Positions 14,098 to 26,569 of a stretch of DNA of 64,000 nt are shown piece by piece. The notes beneath the pieces are model-generated. The model was given only the letters and a program-made list of their open reading frames with translations, was not told the DNA's origin and did no database searches. Both the position numbers and the translations under genes were made by a program. The stretch spans positions 11,713,381 to 11,777,380 of the forward strand of contig NC_037646.1 in NCBI RefSeq assembly GCF_003254395.2, given 5' to 3'. Source of the DNA: Apis mellifera. Taxonomy: Eukaryota; Arthropoda; Insecta; Hymenoptera; Apidae. How positions within the stretch are numbered: the stretch's first letter is position 1; each line of letters opens with the position of its first letter.

Positions 14098-17000
14098 CGA
14101 AGGGATTTTTCCGATACAACGATCGTCCATAATAATAAAACGATCGATTACGTAATACCGTGTCTATCTTTATTTTAATCCTGGATACATGGTAGAAAAC
14201 CTCGATCGCATCGTATATTACCATTATGCGTTATTTCTTACACCATCTCGAAAGAATCGTAAAATCGCAAAACCACCGACGCATAGCCGAGTCGCGACTA
14301 ACCTGTCATATCCGATCCCCTGTTCGGTGTGCGTCCGTCAGAGTCCCGTTTAATATCCTCGAATTAACGACGCCGCTTATCGTCGCCGTGTCCCGAGAGC
14401 AAGCCGCTGATAAAACCCATCGATGAAGCGTTAAATTCCACGCGAGGGGGCTTCTGCCCTTCCTGTCCTCCTCTTCCTTCGCGCGCCAACCCTCGCCGCG
14501 TACTTTCCACACCGAGCCAGAGACGCGAGCAGATACACGCAAGAGAGAAAAAGAGATGGATAGTGGAGTCGAAAGGGAGGAGGGCACGTTCGTTGCACAC
14601 GCACACGGCTTTCCTCTCCTCGTCGATATCGGCGCCCCTTCTCCTTCTCCGCCTCTCCCTCGCCCTTCCCCACCTCCTCCCGTCCGCCCATCCCCACCGC
14701 CGCGTTCGCAGCGCCGCACGGCTCCCCCCACCACGCCGCCCACCGTGTCGCGCCTCTCCCCACTCCCGCCTCGTCGGTCCCCGCCTCGCCCCTCCCCGCC
14801 CGTTCGCGTTCCCCGCTTCTACCCCCACTCTACCCCGCCTGCCCTTCCCCGACCCGTTCGCCGTTACTCCACCTTTCGCCCGCCGTGTTCTCCGCCACGG
14901 TCACTCTCTTTCTCCCTTGGCCTCGTGTCTTTCGAGCCACGTCTCTATCTCCTCCACTCCCGCCACTCTTCCTCGCCGACCCGTACGCCCGTTCCTTTTT
15001 TTTCTTTTCTCCTTTTTTTCTTCCTTGCCTCTCCTCTGCCTTCTTGCGCCTATTTTTCCACCTCTTTTCCCTCCGCGTGTCTTACCGCTTCTCTCCCATC
15101 TTCCACTCCCTTCGACCCACGCTACTATATACTTTCACCGACCCCGTCTCTATCCGTCCATCGTCGTCTCGTTTCCGCTCCCTACGCTTCGCGTCCCTTT
15201 CTTTATTTCTTTCTTTCTTTCCTTCTTCTTTCCTCTTCTATGTATATGTACGTATATATTTTATATATATGTATATACATATATACGTATAGTGTCTCGT
15301 TTCACGGGACGACGAGCCTATATCGAATGAGCCGGAGCATGTGTGCGCGCTCATATCGCGCGCGCGGTCGCGCGCATGTGTACAATCAAACATTGTTCAT
15401 GATTTAGTCAAATATTGGCGAGATACACAGGTTTGTAGTACCTCTCGATGTATATCTGTCTGTGTATCATGCCGAATAATCCGCGGGAGATTGCACCTCG
15501 ATTGTCCACCCGTTAACTAAGACTCGTTACGCCGTCCAGACTCCCTTCCTCCCCCTCCTCCCCTCCACTTTCCCTCCCCAGACTCACCTTCCGCTCGTGA
15601 TTTTTCCCTCCCTCTCCCCAGTCGCAATTCATTTCCGAATGAATCTCGCCGAATTTATACACGCAATTTCGTGCGACCTACACGCTTTTTCACTCGCAAA
15701 GTAAAATATATCGAAGAAATAACCGAAAGTAGATAGTTATCTGTATGTGTTGTTTTTTCGACGCGGCCAATATTCGCTCGATCTATTGTACGCTAGATCG
15801 TAGATTTCTCCCCTCCCCCTTCTCGGATCGGATGTAAGTGTTTTTCCTCTCGATCGATTATTGACGATCGATTATTATCTCTCCGTGAAATTTCGATCGG
15901 TTTCACAACAACTGTGACGGGGAGCCTATCTCTCGAAAGGGAAGCATTTCAGGGAAGAAAACTTTCGTCGCAAGGTGACGTTCGATCGAAGAGGAAGAGA
16001 GGAGGAGAGAGGTAGGTCAATTTGAGAGCAATAGAAGCGGGACAGGTAGGTAATAATAGGAACTTTTAATGGTTGACGGTGGAAAGGGGGGCAAAGATAA
16101 GATAATAGGCCGTACACCATGGCCGTAAATTCGGGCGACTGGTATCTGGGAATGAAAAAATCGATAGGGATAGCGGCGGTTCGAATCTCGTCTCGTCGAT
16201 CCTTCGTAAATTTTTCAAGAAACGGAAGAAAAGTGTTCTACACTCGTCTATTTCGACGGATAAACGTAATAATGATCGATTTTCGACATTCGATCCTCCG
16301 AAAAATCGATTTCGCGGAGGGAAACTCGTGTCACGGTTCGTCCGATTTCGACGAATCGATCCCGTTATTACCCGTTAATCGGGAGAACCTGTTGATAATC
16401 GGCCAAATTTTTATCCCAGAATTCGTCCGGCGAATCCGTAATTAATGAGCGCGTATCGTATTGCATACGCGGATTAGGAGAGCCGTGTGGGGCGGGAGTC
16501 GGATCCGCAGATGATAGGCAGAAATGAAATCGGGGCGGGGATAAAAGTCGAACGTTAAATTCGATTAATTTCAATGATCAATTAAACTCTCTTCTCGCCG
16601 AGAGAACAAGTCAAGATCGGGAGGGAAAATTTCTAAATTCTTCGAAAAGAGAGAAAATTAATCGTGACTTTTTTCTCTCTCTTAGACGGAGTTGAACTTT
16701 ACTCGTGGAATTTCGTAGAATTTCAACTTTGAAATTTGTGTCGCGAACTGATTATCCGACTCGTGTCACGGATCTTAGATACCGATCTTACCGAAACGTT
16801 TTAACTATTATCTCCGGCGATATTAATAATGAAATAGAGATACTGGAGTAATAACGATCTATAATTGCGAGAATAGATAAAAAGAAACAGAAAGAAAGAA
16901 AGAAGAAGAAAAAAAAAAATCACGGAATCGACAACGTTTTTCCTTCGGTCTTTCTCTGGACGAGAGAAACGCTACCGGATAATTTGATCGACGTAATCGC

Positions 17001-18815
17001 AAAGAAGGAAGAAGAAACGAGGAGAAAATTATACAACAGTGTAGTAGTATTTGGAAAAAGCGACGGTTAAATAAAAATATACGCGTTACTTCATTATCTT
17101 ATTTTCGATTTATTCGACTCGTTCCAAAGTGGACGCGCTAACACGCGCGTTATCGTATCTGAAATCGCGTGATTATAAAATGTACACGGCGACGATTCCA
17201 CGGAAATAGGCTTCGCTATTACCAGCCTGCGATGATGTATCCATCGATGTAAAGTACAGATGATTTAACTAGAAAGTGCGCGAGCGCTTTTTATTAACGT
17301 ATTTTTATTAACGATGAAATATTTACCGTTTGTAACTTTATCTTATTTTATTTATTAACCGGTTTTCGTTGTTTGCATTTTGGGAACGAAAGCGGAATTT
17401 TTTTTTCTCGTGCCCGAGACACACTGGTTCACTAAAAATCAATTAGCAAAAGTCTCCTCCCCGGTAATGAATATGCAAAAAAATTTGTAATGGTTCTTGA
17501 GTGAAAACTTTGCGCAACTTTCGTCGCGCCTTTTCGTTTCAACGCCATGGACGGAGGGAAGATATCGTGAAATTTTGACCGGCTCTGAATATCGGCTCTG
17601 AATCCTCGCTCGCGGAATATACCGTTAGAGTTGTGAATTAATTAACGACTCTCTGAAAGCTTTGCATCCGATATAGCGTAAAATAAAATAAAATAAAAAA
17701 AAGGAAAAGAAAAGAACCATTTTCCATTCCGTCGGTGAATATTATCGAGAACAGTCTCTACATACGTATCTCTGAATAAATTTCAAAAAGAAAAGAAAAC
17801 TATCTTACTTGCTGCTAGCTTCGAGAACGAAAGATTCTTTTTCTTTCCTTTTATTCGAAAAAAGAAAAAGAAAGATAGAAAGAAAGGAGAAGAACGTCGA
17901 GAAAAAAGTAGTCAAAATTTTTCGTAGAAATACGTGGATTTATTGAAACATTTACATCCTCGTTTTTTTTTTTTTTTTTGCTCGCGTCGTTTCTGCGTCG
18001 GTCCCCGGCCCGAAAACTCGCGAGGGCCGTGGACGTATAATAATTTCCGCTGTGGCGCGTTCACGTGTTATTTACATCTCAGCCCACATCCACAGAATCA
18101 CCACACACAGATCGCATCGAGCAAAGTGATTCTCAAGAATTTCGCTCATCCCCGGCCAGAAACGACACACTCTGGAAAAATGTATCCGAAGCGGCGGTTC
18201 GAACAAGTAAGTGGTAAAAGTTGTTGTTGCGGAACAAGAAGAAGAAGAAGAAGAAGAAAGGCAAAGGAAAAAAGGGGAGAGAGAGCAGAAAGAAGGAGAG
18301 GAATAAGAGGAGGAGGAGGAGGAGGAAGTTTCGAGAGGTTTCGACGGGGGAGGTAAACGAAGGGTGTTTCTTTCGATCCCCCTCCCCCGGCTGGAAACAG
18401 TACACCGGGGAAACGGTACACAGTGGGCGAGGAGAAGCGTGGAGGAATGCCGGAACAATGCACAGGAACAATGAAAGCGTAAACATGGCGCGATGAGATT
18501 TCGTGACTTCGAGATATTTTTTTTTTTTTTCTATCATTTCGCGGCGCACGCGCGTACGCGATCGCATCCCGTTTCGCGTGATCGCTCGAACGAAACGGGA
18601 ACGAAACGGGAAGCTCGAGCGTGCGATACTTTCTCCTTTTTCTTGCTCCCTCTCTCTCTCTCTCTCTACGCTCGGCTTTTCTCGCGGCTTTTCTTCTCAA
18701 CCGCGACGAGCAGCGGCTGTGAAGAAGAAAACATGAAGGGCGGAGGAGAGAACAAGTCGATAAAAGGGGAAAAACCTAGAGACACACGATCGTGATCCGA
18801 CGATTAGGGGGTTTA

Positions 18816-18910
18816 ATTATTATAATTATAATTATAATTATTATTATTATTATTGTTATTATTATTATTTATTGTTATTATTATTATTATTAATCATTAT
18901 TATTATTACT
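18816..18910. repeat. (ATT)n / (TTA)n microsatellite
   Basis: About 95 bases made almost only of TTA/ATT triplets, starting with a TAATTATAAT-type segment and followed by a CT-rich tract at 18911-18960. It cannot encode a credible protein. Confidence 0.9.
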
Positions 18911-18926
18911 TTTTTTTTCTCCTCTC

Positions 18927-18957
<31 letters not shown>

Positions 18958-21900
18958 GTCTTTTCTTTTCTTTTTTTTTTCTTTCTTTCCTTCCCTTTTC
19001 CCCCTCGCAACTCGGCGATCATCGGCGATCATCCGCGATGCGCGCTGCTCCCCCGACTCTTCGGTCTCTCCTCTATTTACAGGGCGTTTCGCGGAGGGGC
19101 GTGTTTCAAAAGCAACCCCCCCGTTTTACCGGTCGTGGTGGAATCGACTGTGCGGGGTGGTCTCGAGACTCGAGGGTGACTCCAGCTGCCGGGCTCTCGA
19201 AGGGAAGGGGGAGGGGGAGGGGGAGAGAGGAGTGATGCTTTTGAAACGCGCTGTACAATGCTCTCGATGCTACCTCTCTCTCTCTCTCGCTCGCGTACGA
19301 TCGTCATTCGCTCTCTCATTCGCTCGCTCAATTTTTCATGTGTGTATGTATGTATGTATATATATATATATATAATATAAATATATATACATATATATAT
19401 ATATCTAACATAGCGTATCGTTTTAGACTCCATTTATTTATATATTTATATCTGTATTTATAATATTTATATATATATATAGAGCTCCCTGTAACATGTA
19501 TAATTATTGTACATCGTAAACGTTACGTTGTGCGGCTATCTACACGTATCATACAAAAAAAGAAAACACCGTGGACGTGTCCTGCCTCTTTGTCGACGCT
19601 TCGAAAAGAAAACTCACTCTCTCTCTCTCTCTCTCTCTCTCGGTTTGTTTTCTTCGGCGCGTATCATCGCTCTCGACGTGTTTTTCACGCGAGCGTATTA
19701 TATACGAAGAGGAAGAAGAGGAGGAGGAGGATTTTCGAGTATAACGTATATACGAATACGCGCGTCTCTGCTACGAGGGGGGAAATGCACAGGCGTGAAG
19801 AACGTCACTTTCGCAAGCCTACGTTCGTTAATTTAGATTTATTCTCGCGGTTTCTTTTTTTTCTTTTTTTTTTTTCGTTTTATCACATTTTTCGCTCTAC
19901 GCCGGCGCTCGAGCCAGCCAGTCCAACGAGCTTCTCTCCTTCCCTTCTCGATTAATAAAATTTCGAGACGCGAATAGCAAACTCTTGGCGTTGTTCGCGT
20001 GACGAGAATCGAATTTTTCCCGGCAGGGGGTAGAAAAAGAAAAGAAAACTCGAAATTCCTTTTTGAAATGACGAATTTGAACCTGATGAGCCGTTTAACT
20101 TAATTCGAAAAGAATCGTAGCACGATCAAATGCAAGATGGTGATTAGAATTTTATTTTACTACGATTTTTAACGTAAGGCGTACTTTCACGAGTCGTACA
20201 ATAATTCATTCGTAATTTTCTTATTCGATATTCTCTTCCGTGATCCAACGATACTCGTGGCAACGTTTCGAAACTTTCGATCGTCTTCAAAGATCATTAT
20301 CGAATTTTATTCTTCGCCAAAGAGAAATCCTTCGCGAGATCAATCACCCTCGAATAAATTTAAAAAAAATCTGTCTAATCGTCGAATCTTGAGGAAAAAT
20401 CAAGAGAAATTACGGGAACTAGAAGAGAGATCAATGACCGGTGGAAAAATGGAATGCATCATCGAGGGTACAGATAATTCTAAAGAATCTTCGCTATCGC
20501 TTTCCAAGTATCGCAATCTATACTCGGTAAACAATCGTCTGGCGATTGTTCGTCCTGCTCTTTGTTCCGGAATGAGTCACGCGTTACGAATCATAGATCG
20601 GCCCTGCGTAGAACATCGGCGCCTTTAAGCTAAAAGAAAGCTTAAAAGAACAACAAAATCCTGAATGAAATGAAAATGGAACCGTTCCAATTCCCTTTCG
20701 AATTAATTGATCGAAACGATCCTTCAGTCGTTGAAAACGAAGAAGAAGAAGAAAAGGCACGGAGAGATTATTCGCGTCTCGAAGAGAAACCGGCCAATTT
20801 CCCTCTCGAGGAGAAGGAGATTGCAGCCGATTGTTTTGAGAAAGGAAGGAGAGCGACGTTCGGGGCGAGCGTCACGCAGCCAGAGGATCGCCGGTGCATC
20901 GTTGTCGCGTATCACAGAAAAAAACCCTATTCGTAACACTCGGAGGTGAACGTGTCGAATTGGAACGAGGCGGAAACTCGAGCGGGGGGAGGAGGGAACG
21001 AGGATCGAGCGGGGCCAATAACGGAATTTCTCTCCGTTTTCTCGTTTCCCCTCTAGATCGCAATCGATCCTATCTTTCGATGAGTCACGCGATTCGAGTG
21101 GCGCTTCATCTCGATAGAACTTTACTTCCACTCCGTTTTCACGGCGGAGAAAACGATCTCGGTACGACGTCGATCCACCTTCCAATTTTCTCCAAGGAAT
21201 TTTCCAATGTTTTCATCTCGGTGGCAACTCTTCGAAAAGCAGGATTTTTAAGAGCAAGATCGACGTCGTACTCGTCGTATATGCGTATATATATATATAT
21301 ATATATATTTTCTTCGATAATAGAGCTTCATCGATGCAAAACAATTTCGAAACGATCGAAGAATCGCGAGTATTTTTTAGAAGAAGATTCGTTTCGAGCT
21401 ACGACGTAACTCGTACTCGCCGAGGAAAGGCGAGCGAAAAGGAAACGCGATTCTTCGATCATCCAGCAGAAGGAAAAACCAAGTTCACGATCAAACCAAG
21501 TTCACTCTTTCCACAATAAAGAAACCGAAAATTCGCACCTGCCCAAAACTCGTTCGTCTCCCGATCCCGTGTTCCTCCAGTGGTCGAGTCGTCGAGACGC
21601 TCTCGTTGCACCCGCACACCTCACCGTCCCCTCTCACCTTCTCGACAACAACGACCGAAACCGTGATCCAGCCGCGCCATCATCATTCTCACGACCGATT
21701 CCCATCACCCCCCCGATCTTCCTCTTCCCCACATCCTCGTCTCACATATCCTCCTCGTCCTCTTCCTCCTCCTCCTCCTCCTCCTCGTCGTAATCGTTCT
21801 CGTGCGCGACGGGCCAGCAACCCACCTCCACCTCGTTTCCCTCGCACCTCGGCCGCCGGCGTTTCTCTTCCTGCTGCGGCTCCTGCGACTCCTGCTGCTG

Positions 21901-21964
21901 CTGCTGCGGTTGAATGGTCGCCGAGGCTCGAACGGATTGCGACACAACGGGCGTCGGGTGCGAC

Positions 21965-22068
21965 GAGCACATGGACGAGGAGGACGAGGAGGAGGAGGAG
22001 GAGGACGAGGACAACGACGACGACGATGACGAGGAAGAGGAGGACGAGGACATGGACGACGAGGACGA

Positions 22069-22108
<40 letters not shown>

Positions 22109-22185
22109 GACGAGGAGGAGGAGGAGGAGGAGGAGGAGGACGAAGAGAAGGAGGAGGAGGAGGAGGAAGCGAAGGAGGAGGCGGG
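21965..22185. repeat. GAGGAC-rich low-complexity block next to fork head
   Basis: Imperfect GAGGAC, GAGGAG and GACGAC units cover about 220 bases. All frames stay open here: Glu/Asp on one strand, and Ser/Leu/Arg on the other. It lies 3' of the fork head stop codon on the minus strand, so it is probably 3' UTR or flanking DNA. The long arginine- or acidic-rich open frames crossing it are composition artefacts unless expression shows otherwise. Confidence 0.85.
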
Positions 22186-22338
22186 CGGTTGAAGAAGATG
22201 ATGGTGGTGATGATGATGATGGTGGTGGTGGGCGGCGGGCGGTAGGACGAAATTGACGGTGGTGGACGAGGGATTGGTGGCGGCGTAGGCCGCGGCTGCA
22301 GCGACTCAGGCCAGGGCGTAGGGATGGGTAGCGTGATG

Positions 22339-23883
22339 TCACAAGCCCGGTGCCGCTGTGGCGACGGTGGACGGCGGGGGCGCGCTGCTACTCGCCACGC
22401 TGGTCGCGTGATGGTACAACGGGCTCTGGTAATACTCCTGGTGGTGGTGGTTGGTCATGTTGTGCATCGGGGTGGCCGCGTTCGAGGCCGCGTGCATCCC
22501 GTTGTGATGGTGGTGGCTCGGGGGCGCCGAGTGGGCGTGCGGGTGGTGCGGCGAGCCGAAGTTGGCGTAGCTCTGGTGCAGCTGCTCGTACATCTTCATC
22601 TCGGGCGGCTTGATGTCCTGGGCGCCGGGCGAGGTGGCCGCCGTCGCGCCGGGCAGCAGCCTCGTGATGCTGAACGGGTGGCTGGCGGCGGTGTACGGCG
22701 GCTCCTGCTTCAGGCTGCCCGCCATCCCGTGGTGGAGGGCGGCGGCCGGCTCCGAGATGAGGTGAGGGTGAAGGCTTCGGCTGACCATCGCGGTCAGCTC
22801 GTCGTGCGCCGCGCCGAGGTCCGGCCCGAGCAGGCCGCCTATGTCGGCCGCGTCGCTCTTCAGGCTCGCGTGGTGCTGGTGGAGGCTCGCCGCCGCCGCC
22901 GCCGCCGCGTGATGGTGGTGGTGCGAGGTGACCAGCGAGTGGAGGTCCTTGTCGTCCTGCTGCTGGGGCCCGTGGTGGAGAGAAGAGGCCGCGCTCTTCT
23001 TGGCCGCGTGGGCGAGCTCGTGGGAGGTGGGGCTGTTGTGGCCGGCCGCGGCTGCGACGGCGACCGCGGCCGCGGCCGCCGCCGCCCCCGTGTGGTGCTG
23101 CTGGTGCTTGTTGTTCTGCCTGGTCAGCTCCTTCTTCTCGTCCTTGAACCTCTTCTGCCTTCGAAGGTAGCACCCGTTCTCGAACATGTTCCCGCTCTCG
23201 GGGTGCAGGGTCCAGAACGAGCCCTTGCCCGGCTTGTCCGGGGTGCGCGCCACCTTCACGAAGCAATCGTTGAAGCTGAGCGAGTGCCTGATCGAGTTTT
23301 GCCACCGCTGCTGATTCTGCCTGTAGAACGGGAACAGATCCATGATGAACTGGTAGATCTCGGACAGGGTGAGCATCTTGGTCGGCGCGTTCTGGATCGC
23401 CATCGTGATCAGGCTGATGTACGAGTAGGGCGGCTTCGCGTGGGTGTAGCTGCGCCGGTAAGACTTGTCGGTCCTCGCCCGTTGCAGGGCCGAGTTGGGC
23501 GAGTCGGGCTCGGCCAGGGAGAGCGGGTCCCTGGCCACCCCGGCGCCGCCGCCCGGCGTCAGGGGCCCGTACCCGACGGCGCTCATGCACGCGCCACCGC
23601 CGCCCATCGACGCGCTCCCGTACCCACCCATGCCACCGCCGCCCATCGAGGCCATCCCCATGGCCGAGCTCATGCTGCTCATGTTGAACCCGCCGGCGCC
23701 TTGGGGGCTGCAGCTCGGCCCGACTCCGACGCCCATCGACATGCCCATCGGCATGCATCCCACCGAGTTGATCGAGCTGTACGTCGGCGCCATGCTGCCC
23801 ATCGTGGACATCGCGGCGCTGGTCATCGCGCCGCCGAGGCTACCAGCGTCGCTGTACAGCTTCTGCGACTGGAGCATGGTCAT
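22339..23883 (-). CDS. fkh: Fork head transcription factor (FoxA class)
   Basis: Single-exon 514-residue protein. The forkhead (winged-helix) DNA-binding domain is at about residues 150-247. It starts KPPYSYISLITMAIQ, continues through QNQQRWQNSIRHSLSFNDCF and KPGKGSFWTLHP, and ends LRRQKRFKDEKK, as in insect Fork head and vertebrate FoxA. The FoxA C-terminal block HPFSITRLLP is at about 402-411 and the terminal EYYQSPLYHH at about 483-492, which together mark FoxA rather than another Fox class. Met/Gly/Ser-rich N-terminal and His/Ala-rich linkers flank the domain. The first in-frame ATG is at 23883, with a second at 23877 in better context (ACCATGC) giving MLQSQKLY, comparable to MQKLY of the Drosophila protein. 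The frame stays open upstream to at least 24021 without an ATG. Fork head is a nuclear regulator of gut and salivary gland development. Codon third positions are strongly GC-rich, unlike the genes to the right. Identity is very secure; the exact start is less so. Confidence 0.96.
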   Translation of the reverse strand: MTMLQSQKLYSDAGSLGGAMTSAAMSTMGSMAPTYSSINSVGCMPMGMSMGVGVGPSCSPQGAGGFNMSSMSSAMGMASMGGGGMGGYGSASMGGGGACMSAVGYGPLTPGGGAGVARDPLSLAEPDSPNSALQRARTDKSYRRSYTHAKPPYSYISLITMAIQNAPTKMLTLSEIYQFIMDLFPFYRQNQQRWQNSIRHSLSFNDCFVKVARTPDKPGKGSFWTLHPESGNMFENGCYLRRQKRFKDEKKELTRQNNKHQQHHTGAAAAAAAVAVAAAAGHNSPTSHELAHAAKKSAASSLHHGPQQQDDKDLHSLVTSHHHHHAAAAAAASLHQHHASLKSDAADIGGLLGPDLGAAHDELTAMVSRSLHPHLISEPAAALHHGMAGSLKQEPPYTAASHPFSITRLLPGATAATSPGAQDIKPPEMKMYEQLHQSYANFGSPHHPHAHSAPPSHHHHNGMHAASNAATPMHNMTNHHHQEYYQSPLYHHATSVASSSAPPPSTVATAAPGL

Positions 23884-24119
23884 AGAGCTGACCGGTGCCG
23901 GGATGGCGGGCTGCTGTCTGCTCGTCAAACGAGAGTCATGAAAACCTCGGTACCACGGCTGCTGCTGCTGGTGATGCGACGAGTCCCTAATCTTCTCCTC
24001 GGCCAGGAAAATCCTTGCCACCCCTCCGAAACGCCGGATCTCTCGCTTCCTCCGCCACCAGCTCTACTTCCGTCGTTCGAGACGTCGCTCCTCTTCCTCC
24101 TCCTCCACCTCCTCCTCCT

Positions 24120-24172
24120 CCTCCACCTCCTCCGCCGCCTCCTCCTCCGCCTCCTCCCTCTCTCTCTCTCCC
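24120..24172. repeat. (CCT)n/(CTC)n run upstream of fork head
   Basis: CCTCCTCCTCCACC-type triplets followed by CTCTCTCT. On the minus strand this is a GGA/GGC-rich run in the presumed 5' UTR or promoter of fork head, 237-289 bases upstream of the first in-frame ATG. Confidence 0.8.
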
Positions 24173-24719
24173 TCTATGTCTGGTCCCGAATCGATTCACA
24201 AACGTACGTACGAAACGACGAACGAAAAACTCTCACTCTCGCCTCGACGTCCAGTCCTCGAATAATCGGAATAAATCACATCGGAAATCGCGCGCACTCA
24301 ATACGTGTATATATTTTGTGTATATAATATATATATATATATACTTTTGTTTTCACACAGTAGGAATCTCGTTCGAGATGTATATCTATACGCACAAATA
24401 TATATATATATATATATTTGGATATCGCGATCTGGTTACGCTTGGAGACACGGTTCCATCGGGACGATCACTTGTCACCACGATCCACGATCGTTTGGAC
24501 AACGCGGCGCGACTGTGGTGGATCGGATCGGACGCGGGCTGGTCGCGCGCGTCCACCAGCGAGAGAACGGTCCGTACGTGTGCTCGAGCCGCCTCGCCTC
24601 ACCACTCACCTCCCTCATTCACCTCGGTCTCTCGACGTCTCTCTGTCTCTCTGTGTGCCGTGTGGATGGAGGCCGGTAAGCGAGTGTACTCCGCTACTCT
24701 TCGGTCTCCCGATCTTGTT

Positions 24720-25030
24720 CAAACACGCCCCACTCCGTCCCGCTGCGCCGCGCCTGTTCCACGCTGCCCGGCCAATGGGCGCGCGGCACGCCCCACCGCG
24801 CGCCCGCGCCCACCAATCGGCCGGGAGCGGAGCGTGTCCCCCTCGTATCGCGTCAATCTGTGGCGCGATAATGCGAGCGGTGGAAGAGGCAGGCCGGCCG
24901 GCTTCGCCCGACCAGCGGACCGCGCAGCTGCGGAAATCGCCGCTTGCGCAATATCCAACGCCGGGATATCCACGATGCCCGGCCACCGCCGCGTCCCAAA
25001 CGCCGCGTCCCAAACACGCTCCTCTCTCAT
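24720..25030 (-). promoter_or_regulatory. CpG-rich putative fork head promoter with two CCAAT boxes
   Basis: A GC- and CpG-rich block about 0.85-1.15 kb upstream of the fork head ATG. It carries two CCAAT pentamers on the + strand at 24772-24776 (GGCCAATGGG) and 24813-24817 (CACCAATCGG), 41 bases apart, which read as ATTGG on the fork head strand. A direct duplication of GCCGCGTCCCAAAC lies at about 24988-25018. The position and composition suit a promoter, but no TATA box or initiator was established. Confidence 0.3.
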
Positions 25031-26569
25031 GTCATGTCAACTGTCTGTCTGCCACGCGTTTCACACCTATCGACGCGCCTCACGCCACGGCCTTCCACGC
25101 TTTTCTTCTTTCCTCTCTTCTTACTATTATTATTATTATTATTCTTCGCTTTTTGTTTCGTTTCGGTTTGTAATTTTCCTTTTTTTTTTTCTTTTCTTGC
25201 AAATTTTTCCCTTTACTTTTTACTTTCTACTCTCCCTTCTTTCTTCGTCGCTTATAAAAGTTACTTGCTCGCTCGCTCGCGTGGCTCGCTATCGTCCTTT
25301 TCGCTGGTGTTAGTGGGGTTGATTCGAAGGGGTTCGACTTTGAACAGTGGTTTTTTGCAAATTCGTGGCTGTGGTGCGATTCGATGTTCACGCGGTATTT
25401 ATTATTGGTGAAGGACGAAGAGGAGGAGGAGAAGAAGCTACTCGTCGAGCCGGGACGATTTGGAATATTCGAAGAAGGTTCGTGAAACGTGTGTGACTCT
25501 CGTCGAAATTCACTTCTTTGTTATACATAATTTTCTAACGAGTTTGTATCCAAAAATTTCTCCAATATCGTTTAAAGATATTTAAACATCTTTCTCACTT
25601 TCATATTATCCGATCGTTCCTTTTTATTCGAAGAAAAAATGTAGATACACTTTCTTTCCATCCACCGGTTCCACGATTCGAGAAAATCGAACGAAATTGA
25701 AATCAACGATTGATCCTTTTTCTCTTATCTTATCCCGTAAATGGATACGAAACGACGGATGGAAGTTGAAAAGGATTGGCGCGGTCGCGATAAACGTTTA
25801 ATCGTGGAATTATTTTTCGACTTTCGCGCGGCGATTATCGAGAAACGGAATAATTTTTTAACGAGTCGAATATCGAAGCACGGCAAATTGCAGAGAGCGG
25901 TAAGAATACGCGGCCGCTTTCATTACCTATGTCAAAGCTAGATAACTCAAATAGGCCCCGATAACATTTAATTACAACAACAAATATATACACGCATAAT
26001 ATTTATCTACATCCGTATAACTGATAATTCTAAACATTCAACGTAAATTTGTCGATATTTACGATCGAATTAAGCCTCTTCTAACTATAAGTACACTCGA
26101 ATTCCTTCTCGGCAAGGAGAATTTATCAAACAATCTTGGCTTATTTTAACAAGGAAACGAATCAAAGAGACACATTTTCCTTATTCTCTCCCCCCTCCTC
26201 GTGAGAGAAATAATAACATCGCGAGTCGTCCGTCTACGCGGAAGGAGAAAAATGTTTCGAAAACGCGGAACGCGTAGAAAATCAACAATAACAAACGTTT
26301 CCCGAGCGTCCCGTACAATCGAGTTTTGCAATCGAATTTTCCGCTTTTTCCGCCACGTCGCGGATCAGCGCCGATTAATCGTTTATCGCGTCTCGAATAA
26401 TTAACCGTCCCGTGGCCCATGAATATTAAACGGGCGTAATAAAAAGAGATCGAATTTTCGGCTGATAATTCGGTTAGCTTAACTCGATCCAGTCGCGCTT
26501 CGCTTTTCTCTCCCTCCGTCGCGACGCGACGCGAGTCGACCCTCCATTTCTTCCTCGTTATTTCTCCTT
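25031..26569. other. Gene-free stretch right of fork head
   Basis: No supported exon. It has pyrimidine-rich sequence at 25080-25250 and single-copy AT-rich DNA at 25480-26560. Nothing with splice sites and protein-like composition is visible. Confidence 0.5.

Larger units (their letters stand above)
10291..21560. other. Gene-free stretch rich in microsatellites
   Basis: No supported protein gene on either strand. There is a pyrimidine-rich tract on the + strand at about 14450-15240, a GAA/GGA-rich tract at 18235-18330, an (ATT)n region at 18816-18910 and CT-rich runs at 18640-19010 and 19610-19640. TA-rich tracts lie near 14061-14097, 19355-19402 and 21284-21308. Long open frames here (for example 14556-15407) are proline/serine/arginine-rich products of the tracts. 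Parts between 12830-13250 and 16100-17300 are single-copy without a recognisable product. Confidence 0.55.

Noticed and set aside
14556..15407. 283-residue + strand open frame rich in Pro, Ser and Arg
   Set aside because: It follows a C/T-rich tract; the overlapping frames are also open, and there is no domain or splice context.
16170..16185. GGTTCGAATCTC resembling a tRNA B box
   Set aside because: No matching A box, acceptor stem or anticodon arm can be drawn around it.
20257..20628. 123-residue + strand frame
   Set aside because: No splice sites, no recognised motif and no upstream promoter evidence; length is within chance for this composition.
21606..22256. Arg- or Asp/Glu-rich + strand open frames
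   Set aside because: Composition product of the GAGGAC block; not credible as a protein.
23884..24021. Starting fork head at 24021
   Set aside because: The codon there is GTG, not ATG; the first in-frame ATG is at 23883.
22324..24327. 667-residue + strand open frame opposite fork head
   Set aside because: It is the antisense shadow of the GC-rich fork head exon, Val/Arg/His-rich with no domain.
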